Shown here: piece after piece, positions 1 through 11,230 of the stretch
Layout: every line of letters begins with the position of its first letter
Numbering within the stretch: position 1 is the first letter of the stretch
Assembly (NCBI GenBank): GCA_024811115.1
Contig: JAKOGH010000776.1
Span: forward strand, 248,001-312,000
Length of the DNA stretch: 64,000 nucleotides
Direction of reading: 5' to 3'
From: Terana coerulea
Lineage: Eukaryota > Basidiomycota > Agaricomycetes > Polyporales > Phanerochaetaceae
Notes under the pieces: model-generated
What the model was told of the DNA's origin: nothing
Databases searched by the model: none
Seen by the model: the letters and a program-made list of their open reading frames with translations, nothing else
Made by a program: the position numbers and the translations under genes

Positions 1-910
1 AACGGCTGCTCATGTCTCCGGAACGTGGGTCTTGCAATCATCGGGTGAGGACGGATAATTGTGCTGAAAAGGGCACTCACAAGTTGACTATACCGGAAAA
101 TGTCACCCCAGCCCCATGGGTGAGGTTTGTCTCGAAGAAGTTGCTGGCCGTTGTTCCGTTGACGAAATGGCGGGCCAGCGACCGGGCCCACAAGTCTGTT
201 ATGCTGACTGGGAAGCCAGCAGCACGTTTGCCTGCCGCTTCTTGCAACAGTAGCCCCACGAACTCCGCCTCCACGGTAGCGTTTGTAGATACGGATAAAA
301 GCCCAAGCTCAGTCAACCATCCGCCGAACGAGCTGTTGGTATTTGGGCTCGAGCTGAGGCCAAAGATGAGGTCCGGCAGAAGCGGGAAATTCGCCTGGGC
401 CAGCGATGTGACGAGCCACGAGCCTCCAGACAGCCCGGCGAGGTACGACGCAGTCTGCAGCAGGCCGCCGGTTCCTGCGTGGACCGAGGTGGTGTTGCGG
501 CCGTCGAATGCGCTGAGCACAGCGCTTCCGAACAGGGCGGCCCTGGTGCCTCCGCCGCTCGTCGCGATTCCCAGCGTCGGGGATTCATATTCCCTGTGTC
601 CCATGATCCGGGAGACGTACGTTGGCAGGATGATGTGCTGCGTGTGCGCGCTGCTCTCTACCGTCGAGAGGTAGGCGTCCCAGGCTTTCGGCAGCACCTC
701 TGCCTTGCGGGTAGCGACGTAGCGAGCTTCTTCGTGTCCAAGCGTAGGGTGTTTCGTTCCAGTCGACCTGACCAGCTCGAATGCCTCCGGACACGGCGAG
801 CTTTTGGGCGTGTAGGCGATCGCGGCCGGCGGGAGCGCAGCGGGCTGCGCAGACAGCGCACAGCCGGCGACGGCGAGGAGCACCGCACAATGTGTCAGGG
901 TACGAGCCAT
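1..910 (-). CDS. PLB1: Phospholipase B / lysophospholipase, 5' part (cut by window edge)
   Basis: Secreted or cell-surface enzyme expected to remove fatty acyl chains from phospholipids and lysophospholipids. Exons seen: complement(81..910) and complement(1..30), with a 50-bp intron (GTGAGT donor, GCAAG acceptor); splicing reads through to HEQP, a motif I remember from this family. The ATG at 910 is chosen because a signal peptide follows at once (MARTLTHCAVLLAVAGCALS). Family marks: oxyanion segment SGGGTRA at about residues 118-124 and nucleophile motif GLSGGSW with Ser about 161. Several Asn-X-Ser/Thr sites fit a secreted glycoprotein. The catalytic Asp region lies beyond the window. An upstream in-frame extension to 1009 starts at GTG and would bury the signal peptide, so it was not used. 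Family assignment is confident; the second exon is inferred. Confidence 0.9.
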
Positions 911-1010
911 GGCGGGGGGAGATGCTCTGTTTGCAGCGTCTGCGCGAGCGGTGGACCACACTTGAACTTTGCGGGTGTCGCTTCGGTCGTGGTCGCGGGT
1001 GTGTCCCACA

Positions 1011-1016
1011 TTTATA
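1011..1016 (-). promoter_or_regulatory. TATA box of the phospholipase B gene
   Basis: TATAAA on the minus strand, about 100 bp upstream of the chosen ATG. Position and sequence fit a fungal core promoter; this is inference. Confidence 0.45.
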
Positions 1017-2017
1017 GGTGTGGGACGACCGCTCCAGAACCCGGCATGCTATCACCAGGCCCGCCAATCAAAACCAATCAGGTGCCTGCAGAGGGCGTAC
1101 ATGACAATGTGAACGCCAGCAGAAAGCACCGTCCGACTCCAGTTCCTTACTCACGGGTGTCAGCGCATGTGCTCGCGTGCCTAAATGCGCTAGCATTCCG
1201 CCCTAAATCCTTGTGATCCAGTGCGTCCGCTGGCGACTGCTGCGGTCGATTCTTCTCGCACTGCAGATCTTCCAACGTTTGTGAGCAGTCATTAGCAACC
1301 TGTTCTTCGGGGGGACCCCATGAGACCGACTTACAGCTAGCTACGCTTGCCATGAGCATGGTTGATGTCGTCGACAATTGAAGTCAGTTACGCAGTTGTC
1401 AACTATGACCAACACACTTTCACAACGGTTTTCAAATCTCACACCGAACTTACGACTTACTCGTCACCCGTCATCCTATAACCACCACTCAACCCACACC
1501 CGCTGGAGATATACTTCGCCATGACGAGGTTTCATGGACAGTCCTCGGACCTTGACTCGGACTCGGAGCCTTTACTGAAGCAAAACGGTATCGGCAAATT
1601 ATGGAGAGGCGATTTTTGAGGTGTCCCGCCGCATTTGAGGTTTCAAACAACTCATCTACAAGTAGAGCACTGATTCTGTGCGGCCGCCACCTTACGAGAG
1701 GGAGAAAGGCGATGGCAGTCAGGGTTTAGATGGAAGTTGGATGGAAGGGTGAAGCGCTACGTAGAGCGTCTGCGAACCGTGCCGTCTCGGCAATGCGATC
1801 AGCGCCGCGGCAGCGGTTCGAAATTTCTTCCTTCAACAACTTTGCCACCAACCGACCTCGACGTGTAGGCAATCCAGGACCAGTTGAAATAGTACTGTAT
1901 TCTACAGCGTTATCTATTGTGCTGCCCAGGTAGGCCTGCATTACAACTCAAAACCCTAAACTGACTTCATTGATATTGGTGTCACGTATACCAGCCCTTT
2001 CCTATCTCACGGTCGTC
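1017..2017. other. Intergenic, no gene supported
   Basis: Only short open frames without recognisable motifs. An ATG at 1521 opens a 32-codon frame with an acidic dileucine-like stretch (DSDSEPLL) that stops quickly; it could be a gene relic but cannot be supported. Confidence 0.4.
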
Positions 2018-3715
2018 ATGAACGAGGCTATGGATGTCCTCGTACCCCAAACACCGGAGAGAGGCACGCAGGCAGAGGAGCCGAATTTTGAGCGTAAGCA
2101 GGAGCTTACACGGCGCAATCGCCACCTGAATGCGAATGCCCCTATCATGCGTCTACCCGAGGAGCTACTAATCGACATACTCTCGCGCTACGTTTCAACC
2201 CGGATGACTGAGATCATGGTCCCTTTCCCTTTCCGCCGTTTGGTTGAAATCCCCCAGTTCATCTTCTTGCTCTTCGGCTGGATGCGAGTGACCCACGTCT
2301 GCGGCCACTGGCGGGAGATCGCCCTTCGTACCCATTCCCTCTGGACGCGCTTCGTTGTCGCCGGTGCGGAATGTACAGAGGCATTTCTGGCAAGATCACA
2401 ACAATTGCCTCTTTTCGTCCATGGCATTTTTTCTCTCCGTAGAGAGTGGGTCGCTCAATCGGCATGGCCAAACCTTGTTACCGCGGCGCATCGCGTCAAC
2501 TCCCTCAACGTCTACTTTCCATATGCCCATCCCGGAGACCTCATACCACCCTTCCCCTCGAACTCCCGAATCTTCAACACCTCGCATTGTATGATCTGGG
2601 CTATAATGTGGATTTCCTTCGGGACTTCATCACCACGAACAGCGTTCAAAGGCTCGTTAGCCTCACTATCCACGGGTTCTCATTCGAGCCTCCCGTGGCA
2701 GGTCTCTTCTCTATCTCCCTCCAGTCGCTAACAGTCCTCCACTTCGCAGACGTGAATACAATGGAGTGTCCTCCTACAAGCTCTTGACGGTCTCAAGAAC
2801 CTCAGAGACCTGGAGTTAGGTGATGAAGACTGGGAACTGTATCCTCTTTTCAACGAAGGCGACTCACCGCCATTAATACTGGGATATCGTGTTTCCCTTC
2901 CCTCGCTTCGGTCCCTCAAACTCAGATGTGAAGATAGCCCGTCAGGACCTCAGGTATTGCATTGCTTCTCCATAACCTTCATATCCCCGCCGACACCTCC
3001 GTCGACATGGAAATGACTACATATGACGAGTCCTACGATGGCGACCTGTACCGCAGCTGGCTTCGTAGCTTGGCGCGGTTACTTGAAGACGCTACATCAA
3101 CTCCACGAGCACAGCCGATCCTATCTTTGCACATCACGTACGGGGAAGTCGAGGGTGATTCGCTGGATGTCCTTCGAATCTGTGGATGGACGTCATCGAT
3201 CCCGTTGCCGACATCGACAGACCTCATTTCCCCAGAATCGGTAGTCGCAGCTCACCCAGCCCCAGCACGGTTCACCATCAAGGTTACGGGTCTCCAACCA
3301 GGATTTATGCTGCCTGAGCTAGTGCTTCTTGACGCAGTTCTGCAGCCCGAGACTCTGATTATCGACGATGTCTACGGCTTGCTCAGCAAATCATGGAGAC
3401 GCGACCACCTCGCGGCCCTCGTCTTCTTGACCAACATCCGATCTCTCTGGTTGGCGGGGCCGTTAACACCCTCCTATGTCGACAAGTTGTTGTTTGACAC
3501 GGAAGTCGGAGAGGCATCTACATGCGCTAACTTTCCTGTGTTTGCAGGAGCTGCGCGTCGCTTACGTCGACACTATGGCCCAGCAAATGGACAAAATGCT
3601 GGCGAGTGCTCTGGAAAGCCGATGGAGGGTTCACCGGTCTCGTATCGATAAGATCGTTATCACAGGCTCTATCCATTTCACCGAACGTATGTTGTTGTGG
3701 TTGGAGGATCCATAG
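2018..3715 (+). pseudogene. Decayed F-box-family gene (family B copy)
   Basis: Paralog of the intact 582-residue gene at 47915-49663 (-). Shared segments include LNANA.IMRLPEELL.DIL (F-box-like core), WTRVV/FVVA..EC, LPTST, LQPETLI, IRSLWLA and ELRV. The match moves between frames at least four times: a C run at 2554-2557 is one base short, bases are missing near 2770, extra bases lie near 2945-2953, and another shift falls in about 3500-3548. The last segment ends at a stop at 3713-3715, close to the intact copy's C-terminus. The ATG at 2018 is the likely old start. No intron explains these shifts, because the intact paralog is a single exon. The function of the family is presumably substrate adaptor for SCF ubiquitin ligase. 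Confidence 0.8.
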
Positions 3716-4064
3716 CGGCTGTACGTTTATTGGATTGCTTGTTGACCCCGAGCCATATTAGTCCGAGCTGCGTTCATATATGTGCTGTACTGTGATTATG
3801 ATCAATCCATGCCATGTAACACTTTTGCTTGCTTCGTGTACGTCTATCATAGCCCTACAAGTGCTACAAGTACTAGCACCCACTTGAACCCTTGACGGTG
3901 CTTTTACCACCCGCTTCAAGCTGCAAAGCTTCGCCTGGGATTTTCCAGAAAAGGCAATCCCACATGACACCTGTAGCGCTCGTTACCGCCCGACTGCGAC
4001 CAGCCCGTGGTAGAGCACCTCTCATTATCCCGCCACCCTCCGCGACCGTCCCCGACGATACGCC
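3716..4064. other. Intergenic spacer
   Basis: Sequence between the decayed F-box copy and ARPC4. No coding frame or RNA gene recognised; it presumably carries the ARPC4 promoter. Confidence 0.4.
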
Positions 4065-4906
4065 ATGGTATGCACCTTGAAGCCAAACATGGCGCCTTGC
4101 AGCTAATTCCGCTCCCATCCCTCAAGTCTAACGTTCTCCGCCCATACCTCGCGGCCGTGCGATCCACGCTTACCGCTGCACTGACCTTGGAGGACTTCTC
4201 GTCTCAGGTATGTGGGAGGGACACATCGAGGAGTTCACATCCAACCTACGGTAGATTGTAGAACGGCACAACAAGCCGGAGGTCGAAGTCGGGTGGGTAG
4301 CACACGCAGTCTCTCAACGCAGGTCGCTGACGCGCATGCCGTCTCGTCCAGCGGGTCCAAGGAGGTGCTGCTGAACCCGCTGACGATCTCAAGAAACGAA
4401 AATGAGCGTGTGCTCATTGAACCGTCTGTGAACTCCATCCGGCTGAGCATCAAGATCAAGCAGGCGGATGAAATCGAGCGGATCCTGTGCCACAAGTTCA
4501 CGCGGTTCATGATGCAGCGGGCGGAGAGTTTCATTGTCCTGCGGAGGAAACCGGTCAAGGTGCGTTGAAGGCCTTCGTGTGCACACGCGGCTGTTGAACG
4601 CTTCACGTCCGTTTGTAGGGCTATGATATCTCCTTCCTTGATAACCAACAACCACACCGACACCATGCTCAAGCACAAGATCGTTGACTTCATCATACAG
4701 TCAGTCCACACCTTCTCTGCGGTCTTTCGTATCTTATACTGGGCCTACGTTAGATTTATGGAAGAGGTGGACAAGGAAATCAGCGAGATGAAGCTCAGTC
4801 TCAACGCGCGGGCACGTGTAGTTGCGGAATCGTATCTTCTCGCGGTGAGTCGGTTCGCCTGGCGGTTACATGCCTTGCACTAATCTTTTCAAAGTTCAAC
4901 TCGTAA
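4065..4906 (+). CDS. ARPC4: Arp2/3 complex 20-kDa subunit (ARPC4)
   Basis: Core subunit of the Arp2/3 complex, which nucleates branched actin at endocytic patches. Exons: 4065..4067, 4127..4207, 4255..4292, 4352..4559, 4619..4699, 4754..4844, 4895..4906; about 170 residues, the family's usual size. The product starts [13 protein letters not shown] and contains [56 protein letters not shown] and NARARVVAE, all close to animal and yeast ARPC4. Oddities: exon 1 is only the ATG codon, and exon 5 has one base too many at about 4637-4639 (CTT before GATAACC), shifting frame between GYDISF and LITN. Exon 5 is 81 nt where phase demands 80, so this is an extra base rather than a missed intron; sequencing error or a null allele. 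Confidence 0.93.
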
Positions 4907-6339
4907 CGATACTCGCGAAGGTAGACGACTACTGGGATGCACCGATCACGAAGGCGGGCACGGCCATAATGATGTACTTTACCCTGGAATATAGGAGAAA
5001 TTCTTGAACAAATTGTGAATGGATCGTCTCCCCACAGCTCTTAGTGGGTATTGGATACAAACCATCCTGGTAAGCAGGTCGAATCTGAGCTATGTTCGAA
5101 ATGCCGGGGCGCACATACTTTCGCAAGACACCTGCTTTCCTCTCACAACCAGGGCGTGCGTCAACAGTGCTGTTCCAACTTTTCTCCCATTGAGTCGTAG
5201 GCATTTCGTTGGCTCTGAACATTTTATCAGCGTATACCTGGAGGAATGGCTATGTCGAAGGATCGCACGTTGGATTATGGGCAGGACGCAAATACTATGC
5301 AAGTGCGCTACGCCGCATCTCTACTAAACGCGAAGGCTACGCGAAGGTCAGAAAGATTAGCCACCAGTCATCGAGGAATCCTACTGAGCGAAGGGACTTC
5401 AGGTGCTATTTTATTTTGCTGCCGAGCCAACCGGCCATAGAGATACTTGTTCCGTGAACCACGAAGAAGCCAGCCCCAGGACAAGCACAAACAGATGCTC
5501 ACCCTCCCTCGTGACGCACCTCGTTTCTGTTGTATCGAGCAGGCGAATATGCTTGCGGGTGGTATGCTGCGTGTCTTGCGCTTGAAGGCATATACTGCGC
5601 CGTTCTTACGACACGGTGCATGGGGAATGCCTATGACCCTGGAGCTTCCAGGCCTTGCACAGGCCTGGCCTCTTACTGTCCCAGTCGGCCCGCCCCTTCG
5701 TATGTTATCGCCCAGCTCGCCGGCAATTGTATGTGCTCGGAGATAGACGCAAATTATTGTGAGCTCTTCTACTCCCGTGCAAGTCTCGAGGCCGGTCAAC
5801 GGTGTGTTTGGTGTCGCCTTACATCTTAGTCCATTCGTCTGGGTCGATCGGTCGACAGTTGAGACACCACTGGGTTATAGTTAAAGGAGGACGTACTACT
5901 GGCCAACCGTCCCAGTACACTGGTAGTACTCTCAGCTTGTCTGAGTATAATAGGCTTCGCCGGTATTGACGACGTTGAGCACGAAGTAGACAAGGTATGG
6001 ATCGAGTGCATGTAAAGATTCCATGGCCGAAGGCTTGCTTTACTGTTTGGTTTTGTTAGGATCCAAAGCCTACGCCTGCCTATTCCAGATGACGATGAGT
6101 CCAGCGGCCGCCGCCCTCGGGCAGATGTACATAGTACAGGTATCGGTACTAAAAATAATCCTCCCAGCCATGATCTAGCTCAGCACCTCAGCATTAAAAG
6201 AGATGCTTCTCTCTAAACAGTACCACAAATATCCAATAATCGTGGCTACGCAACACACGCATCAACTTGAACATAGAACACCAGCCGAACGCAACGGTGG
6301 CAAATAATTTGCTATGTACACACTGTGCGAGTATCCACC
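4907..6339. other. Long spacer, no gene supported
   Basis: About 1.4 kb with overlapping short open frames on both strands (for example 5209-5457 and 5530-5829 plus) but no signal peptide, domain or consistent exon chain. A degenerate gene cannot be excluded. Confidence 0.35.
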
Positions 6340-7922
6340 CTACGATCCACTACTACTGTTTGCGCCCGCCGCCGCCCGAAGCTTTGCATTGTCTGAATAC
6401 AGACTCGCATTCACTGTCAGCAGCCGGGCGTACTTGGTGCGTAGCTCGGCGTTCTCGGTGCACAGTGTGGCGTTCTCGGTGCGCAGCGTTCCGACCTCCG
6501 CACGAAGTTCGTTATTCTCCTTCATCCTCACCTCCTCAAGATTTACCGCCTTCTTTCTTTTCTCGGAGAACTCGGCGTTCTCAGCCTCCAATTTCAGCGC
6601 TTGCGCGCGGAGGTTGTTCTTGTCATTGAAAGCGGCTGAAAGCTTGATACGCAAGTTCCTCAACTCAGCGTCATGTGCTCTTTGTTGAGCCAGGAGAACT
6701 CGGTCACTGTTGGCCTGAAGATTGGTATAGGCTTGGTGCATCGCCTGAACTGCGCGTTTCGACTCTTTGTTCCCATCGATTTCCTTCGCCAGGCCTTTCC
6801 GTACGGTTTTCAGGGCAGTGTGTTGGTCCTGAAGCAGTTTCTCAAGCTTGAGGAAATCAGCCAGGGGATCTGCGGCATCGGACTCAATAGGCTTGTCGTT
6901 GCCAACATTTTGTTTTGATAGGGACGGGCCAGCATTAGATGGTCCGGACAGGCTATTTGTGCCATTGTTCGCCGACGAATGAACTGATTACAAACTCTTT
7001 ACCCTCAGTATAGCATTACGTGATGTGATATTTGACATACCATCTGTTGTGCCAGCTACGACAGCATCTGATGAGCCCGATTTGACAGGGACACCTTTGT
7101 GCAGAGAACCATGAAAGGTGTGGTTCGTGATATTTCAATAAAGACTCAGTGAACAACTCACTTTTTATCTTCTCGGACATCGCAGGTGATGTGCCACCAA
7201 CAAAACTCTTGGCTAAATAAGAGGTGAGCTATGGCGCTCGAAGCTGCAAGAAGCGAGCGAACAATACCAGACGTACTTGCACTGGTCGAAGCAGATGCAG
7301 ATCCATGACTTCCCAAGGTCACTTGGGGCTTCGGGGCAGAATTTCCCCTATCGAAAGTCAGCACTCTGTACTAGGGTCACCAGGAAGACGCGCACGGATT
7401 GAACGCTGATGTCGAGGCGTTTTGGCGAGCTGGGAATGGGTTAAAGGAGGCATCACTAGTCTAAAGCCAGGGTAACACAGCGTATGTAGAGGTACCCGAC
7501 GCCAGTGTGTTTGAGCCCTGCTCTTGGCCAGCATCCGCGCCCGTCTTCTGGTTGACTTTGGAAGCGGTACCGGAGCGAGAGGCTGCAGGTGAGCGAGACG
7601 GGACCTCAACTACTGCTCGCAGAAGCGGAACCTTCCGCGAGACGGTCCGTGATGGCGTCGCTAGCAGCGACCAAACTGTCGCTGCGCCAGCAGGTGAACT
7701 ATGCCTTGGAGACTCATGCTCATCGTGAGAACGCTTTACTCGCTTTTTATTCCGCGCATCTTCATCGACCGACTCCTCTTCGCTAGATATCTCCTTGATG
7801 TGTTCAGACTTGGTAGCCTTCGTAGCGCTTTTGAGAGGCCGAAGGTGTCGAGAAACGGTGTCGCTATCGTTGCAATCGCTGCTCAGCGGAGACAGTTCAC
7901 CGTCGAGTTTAATGTCCGACAT
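6340..7922 (-). CDS. Coiled-coil protein of unknown function (about 420 aa)
   Basis: Function not recognised. Exons: complement(7496..7922), (7277..7363), (7162..7212), (7041..7094), (6340..6983); all phases join without error and give 420 residues. The N-terminal 140 residues are acidic and Ser-rich with a basic patch (NKKRVKR) that could be a nuclear signal. The middle is Ser/Thr-rich low complexity. The last 190 residues form a long coiled coil with repeated Leu/Glu/Asn heptads such as LRTENATLCTENAELRTKY. The start ATG at 7920-7922 is the first in the open exon; an additional 5' exon beginning at ATGAGAAAC further upstream is possible but its phase does not fit. It is the first of three same-strand coiled-coil genes. 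Confidence 0.6.
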
Positions 7923-8420
7923 CTGGATATCGTTGAGCTGCAAAAGCAGTTTCGAGGATAGTTATACACTCACACAAGGCAACGAACTGTAGTTGGGCCA
8001 GGTTTCTCATCGAGTGGCGAGCGGTACAGAACAAGGATGAACCAAGCCTGGGCATCATAACGTGACAGCAATCGTGGGAAGCCGGCAGTCAAATCGAACC
8101 ATTACACGCCACAAAATGGGCCTCTGCCCGCCATGCTCTTGCAGAATAAGTCCTTATATTTAACTTATATACGGTACCTTGCACAGCTTACACATGACGT
8201 CGCACAGTTTTAAATTTGGTTTTGCATGATGAAGAATCCGACTATTTGTTTCTGCAAATTTTTTTAAATGCTGAGGGTGCAGAGTATGCAGTGCAAACCA
8301 TGGAAGATGTAAACGTCCGAGTTGGCGTAAGAGACTAGGTGGCGAGGCGGTGACGCTCGTTCAAGCGGGAGAGGATTATCGCTCATGTTGCTCGACCAAG
8401 TTTCGTATCTGGTAGCTTCA
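7923..8420. other. Intergenic spacer
   Basis: Spacer between two minus-strand coiled-coil genes. AT-rich stretches around 8150-8270; no gene seen. Confidence 0.4.
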
Positions 8421-9911
8421 CTAGAGAGATGTCGCCGAGTGCGCCGAGCTGCAGGAGGAAATAGAGTGCATCGAATCCGATGCACTGACACCAAGTGTTG
8501 CAGAGATAGCCGTTTCAGGTTGAGCAGACTGAGCGCAGGAGAAAGTCCGACGTAGAAAGACAGTCTCGCCGTAGAGTTGAGCGTTGTCTGCCGACAGTTT
8601 AGCGCGTTCTTCGCAAAATTCGGCGAGCTGTCTCGCGAAGCCCGCTTCGCATTTTCGTAGTCTGGCGAAAGAGGTGCTCATGGCCGCCAACCGCAGCTGC
8701 AGATCGTCTCTTTCGTTCTTTAGCCCAGCGTTTTCGGCCTCGACGCGGGTCTTCTCGCCTTCGAGCTTGTCCCTGTCGGTGCGAACCTGTTCCACCTGGG
8801 CGCGGATGGCCGCAGCTTCGTTGCGTAGCACCTCGAACTCCGAAAGAGACGCCTCGTGTGTCTGCCGTAGCTGGGTAATCTCGTCCACGAGATTTGCTTC
8901 TTGATCCTTCCATGCCGACTGCTGTTTTGCGACCTTCATCATCAGCTCCTCGACCGCGGTGTGAGATGCCTTCCACTCTGCCTCGACTTTCTGAACCTTC
9001 CCACTCATGTACACCTCGGCTTGGCGTCGCTTCTCCGCGAGCTTTTGGAGTTCCTTCTTCTCTTGCTGGAAAAAGACTTCGTTCTTGCCCATCTCCGCGC
9101 GAACGTCCGCAATCTCTTTGACTTGGCTGGCGTGCACCCTGGCGCTGACGTCGCCCAGGTTCTTGAGCTCCTGCTTCGCTTTGTCTTCCCGTTCGCGAGC
9201 TTTGCGAAGGTCCGCGCACAAGGCGGAGAGCTCTTCGTTCAAACTATCAACAAGCTTGCCCTTCTGTTCCCGAACATCTTCAAGCTCCTTCAACCGCGTC
9301 GTAAGCTGCTCGCGCTCGCCGACAGCGTCACGATGCTTAGCTTGCAGCCCAGTGTTCTCAACGCCGAGGGAGCTCGACTGCTCTCTCAAAGTACGGACTT
9401 GAGATTGCAGAGCGCGAGTTTGTTCCTCTCCCAATGAGATTTCTTCCAGTAACTGTTGTGCTAATTGTCGTAGTTTGGAACTGGACTCCGACGCCGGCGC
9501 TCCAACGCTCGTAGAGCCCTCTGTAGCGTACGTCAGAAAACAGTCAGAAGCGGCTTCTGAAATGCACAAGAAACACAAAGGTATACCAGAAGAGGTCCCA
9601 TGCGGCGGCACAGCAGCGACTTTATGTTCAGCACCGGTCGGCTGTGGGTCGACACGCGAACGTTTGCTTGTCTCTTCACTTGAACTAGCCCCACTGCTAC
9701 TTTCGCCTTCACGACCGCGCTTCGTCTGTTTCATTTCCTGGTACGGTTCTTTTGTCGCTGCGGGAATGTGCTGCGCAGTAAGAGTATGTGGCAGCTGTAG
9801 TGAGCACATCAGCATACCTGCTGGTTCCTGCACGGCTTTGTTGGGTGCGTTCTGCGGAGTCGCAGTGTCCGTACTGGTGCGAGGGGATCGTCTCAGGTTG
9901 GTACGAGCCAT
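8421..9911 (-). CDS. Long coiled-coil protein of unknown function (about 496 aa)
   Basis: Function not recognised. One open frame of 496 codons from the ATG at 9911 (MARTNLRRSPRT). The frame stays open upstream, with further ATGs at 9995 and 10004, so the start is uncertain; a CT/ACC-rich leader-like sequence just before 9911 favours the shorter form. Residues 1-150 are Ser/Thr/Pro-rich with basic clusters (KRGREG, KRSRVD). From about residue 165 onward the protein is almost continuous coiled coil rich in Glu, Lys, Gln and Leu, as in SMC or myosin-tail type sequences, followed by a Ser-rich tail (about the last 40 residues). No ATPase or motor head is present. A 66-nt intron-like segment at complement(9521..9586) keeps the frame and may be optionally spliced. 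Confidence 0.6.
   Translation of the reverse strand: MARTNLRRSPRTSTDTATPQNAPNKAVQEPAGMLMCSLQLPHTLTAQHIPAATKEPYQEMKQTKRGREGESSSGASSSEETSKRSRVDPQPTGAEHKVAAVPPHGTSSGIPLCFLCISEAASDCFLTYATEGSTSVGAPASESSSKLRQLAQQLLEEISLGEEQTRALQSQVRTLREQSSSLGVENTGLQAKHRDAVGEREQLTTRLKELEDVREQKGKLVDSLNEELSALCADLRKAREREDKAKQELKNLGDVSARVHASQVKEIADVRAEMGKNEVFFQQEKKELQKLAEKRRQAEVYMSGKVQKVEAEWKASHTAVEELMMKVAKQQSAWKDQEANLVDEITQLRQTHEASLSEFEVLRNEAAAIRAQVEQVRTDRDKLEGEKTRVEAENAGLKNERDDLQLRLAAMSTSFARLRKCEAGFARQLAEFCEERAKLSADNAQLYGETVFLRRTFSCAQSAQPETAISATLGVSASDSMHSISSCSSAHSATSL
9521..9586 (-). other. Possible in-frame intron in the coiled-coil gene
   Basis: Begins GTATAC and ends TACAG, with CTGAC branch-like elements; length 66, a multiple of three, with no stop inside. 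It encodes the only hydrophobic, Cys-containing part of an otherwise hydrophilic protein, as expected for intron sequence translated by accident. Confidence 0.45.
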
Positions 9912-11230
9912 AATGAAACTACTGGTGGTGGTAGAGGGAGAGTTAAGCTGAAGCGATCCCCATGTGTCGACGCTGCTTGAAGGTGTCTGTGACATGTGAC
10001 ACATCCCCTTATGTCCGTCACACACTTAGGCCCTTGAACGTTGAACGTTTGAAGGCTGTTGACTACAAATGTTGTTCAGAGTGTCCCAATGAGGAGTGAG
10101 CCGCACATCATATAGTAGTATGACACGCCTGAAGCACATACGCACACCGGTACATGTGGGTGTCCAGTAAGATATACTGAGCTCAAGGATCGTATAAACC
10201 GCGGCGAGTAGCGACGCAGAGATAGTACGGCACCAAGCCTAACAGACGGAGTTCTGGACCAGAAGTTATGTCGTACAGCAAGCCAAAGTCTTCGGTATGG
10301 TTCATAGTCAGCAGGCCAGTCCTGAGCAGCCCAGCTAAGCCACAACGCTTGAGGTTTCAATCTGTCCCCTCAATAAGCTCGGGGATCCTGCGATGCTTCG
10401 TAGAAAAGTTGCCACTAGATGTATGGGAAACCAATCGTAAACGCATGAACAGTGACTCTGTTCGATACCTGGTTACGTACCCTGTTGTGAACATGGCTCC
10501 TCGAGTTAGCTCGCAACCACTTCACGAGGCACAGAAGGTATCGTTAAGCCCTCCCAAAACCCTCAGGCTTCGTCCCAACTGTTCAGCAGGACGGAAGCCA
10601 TCGTTGGCTCAAGCTCAAGCGACAAGGCAGTAGGCAGACTTTAAGACGACCAGTGACGAGGCGAAACAGACGTGTGAGCAGCCAGCGTCCCAGCTCAAGG
10701 CATCAGCCCAGAAACAAGATTGTATAGACCGAGAGATTGAAGAAATGTAAGGAGACAAGATGGTCGATGGTCGAGGGTAAGGAGTCGACTGTTGACGTGA
10801 GAGCGATATTCCGGCTTCTGCCGGGTTGGACCCTAACCCACCGCTGTTGCCGAGCGCCACAAAGTGAGCGCCAAAATATTCCTCTCCTCAACGTCATACT
10901 TAGGGAAACTAAGGCTCAACCACTGTTCGAGCAATAAAAACCAGGTTAGAAAAGCTTGCTGGTATGAGAGTTGACTGTGCAGTAGATTTAAAATACCGCA
11001 TCAGTCAGTGTGAGCCATTTCACGGCTCACCTTGAGATTTAATGACGAGTACGTTGTTGTACAGATATCACCGGTAAATTGAAGACCGTGACTATATACA
11101 ATGATGAGGGTATAGAACTGTGGCCCTTAACAATTCAGACTGTCACTTAATGTTACAAATAAGAAAATAGACGATTATATCCACTCTGGTTCTCTAGATC
11201 CGTCCGCTAGCATGGGAAGAAAATAACCAA
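9912..11230. other. Intergenic spacer, about 1.3 kb
   Basis: Open frames such as 10268-10633 (+) lack motifs and have no convincing start or splice context. Nothing else recognised. Confidence 0.35.

Noticed and set aside
5209..5829. Overlapping plus-strand open frames in the long spacer after ARPC4
   Set aside because: No consistent exon chain and no recognised motif; left as spacer.
9725..9825. A second possible intron (47 nt, GTATGC...GCGCAG) in the 496-residue coiled-coil gene
   Set aside because: Removing it shifts the frame and brings an early stop.
10268..10633. Plus-strand open frame of 121 codons
   Set aside because: No domain, signal peptide or splice support; composition like the surrounding spacer.
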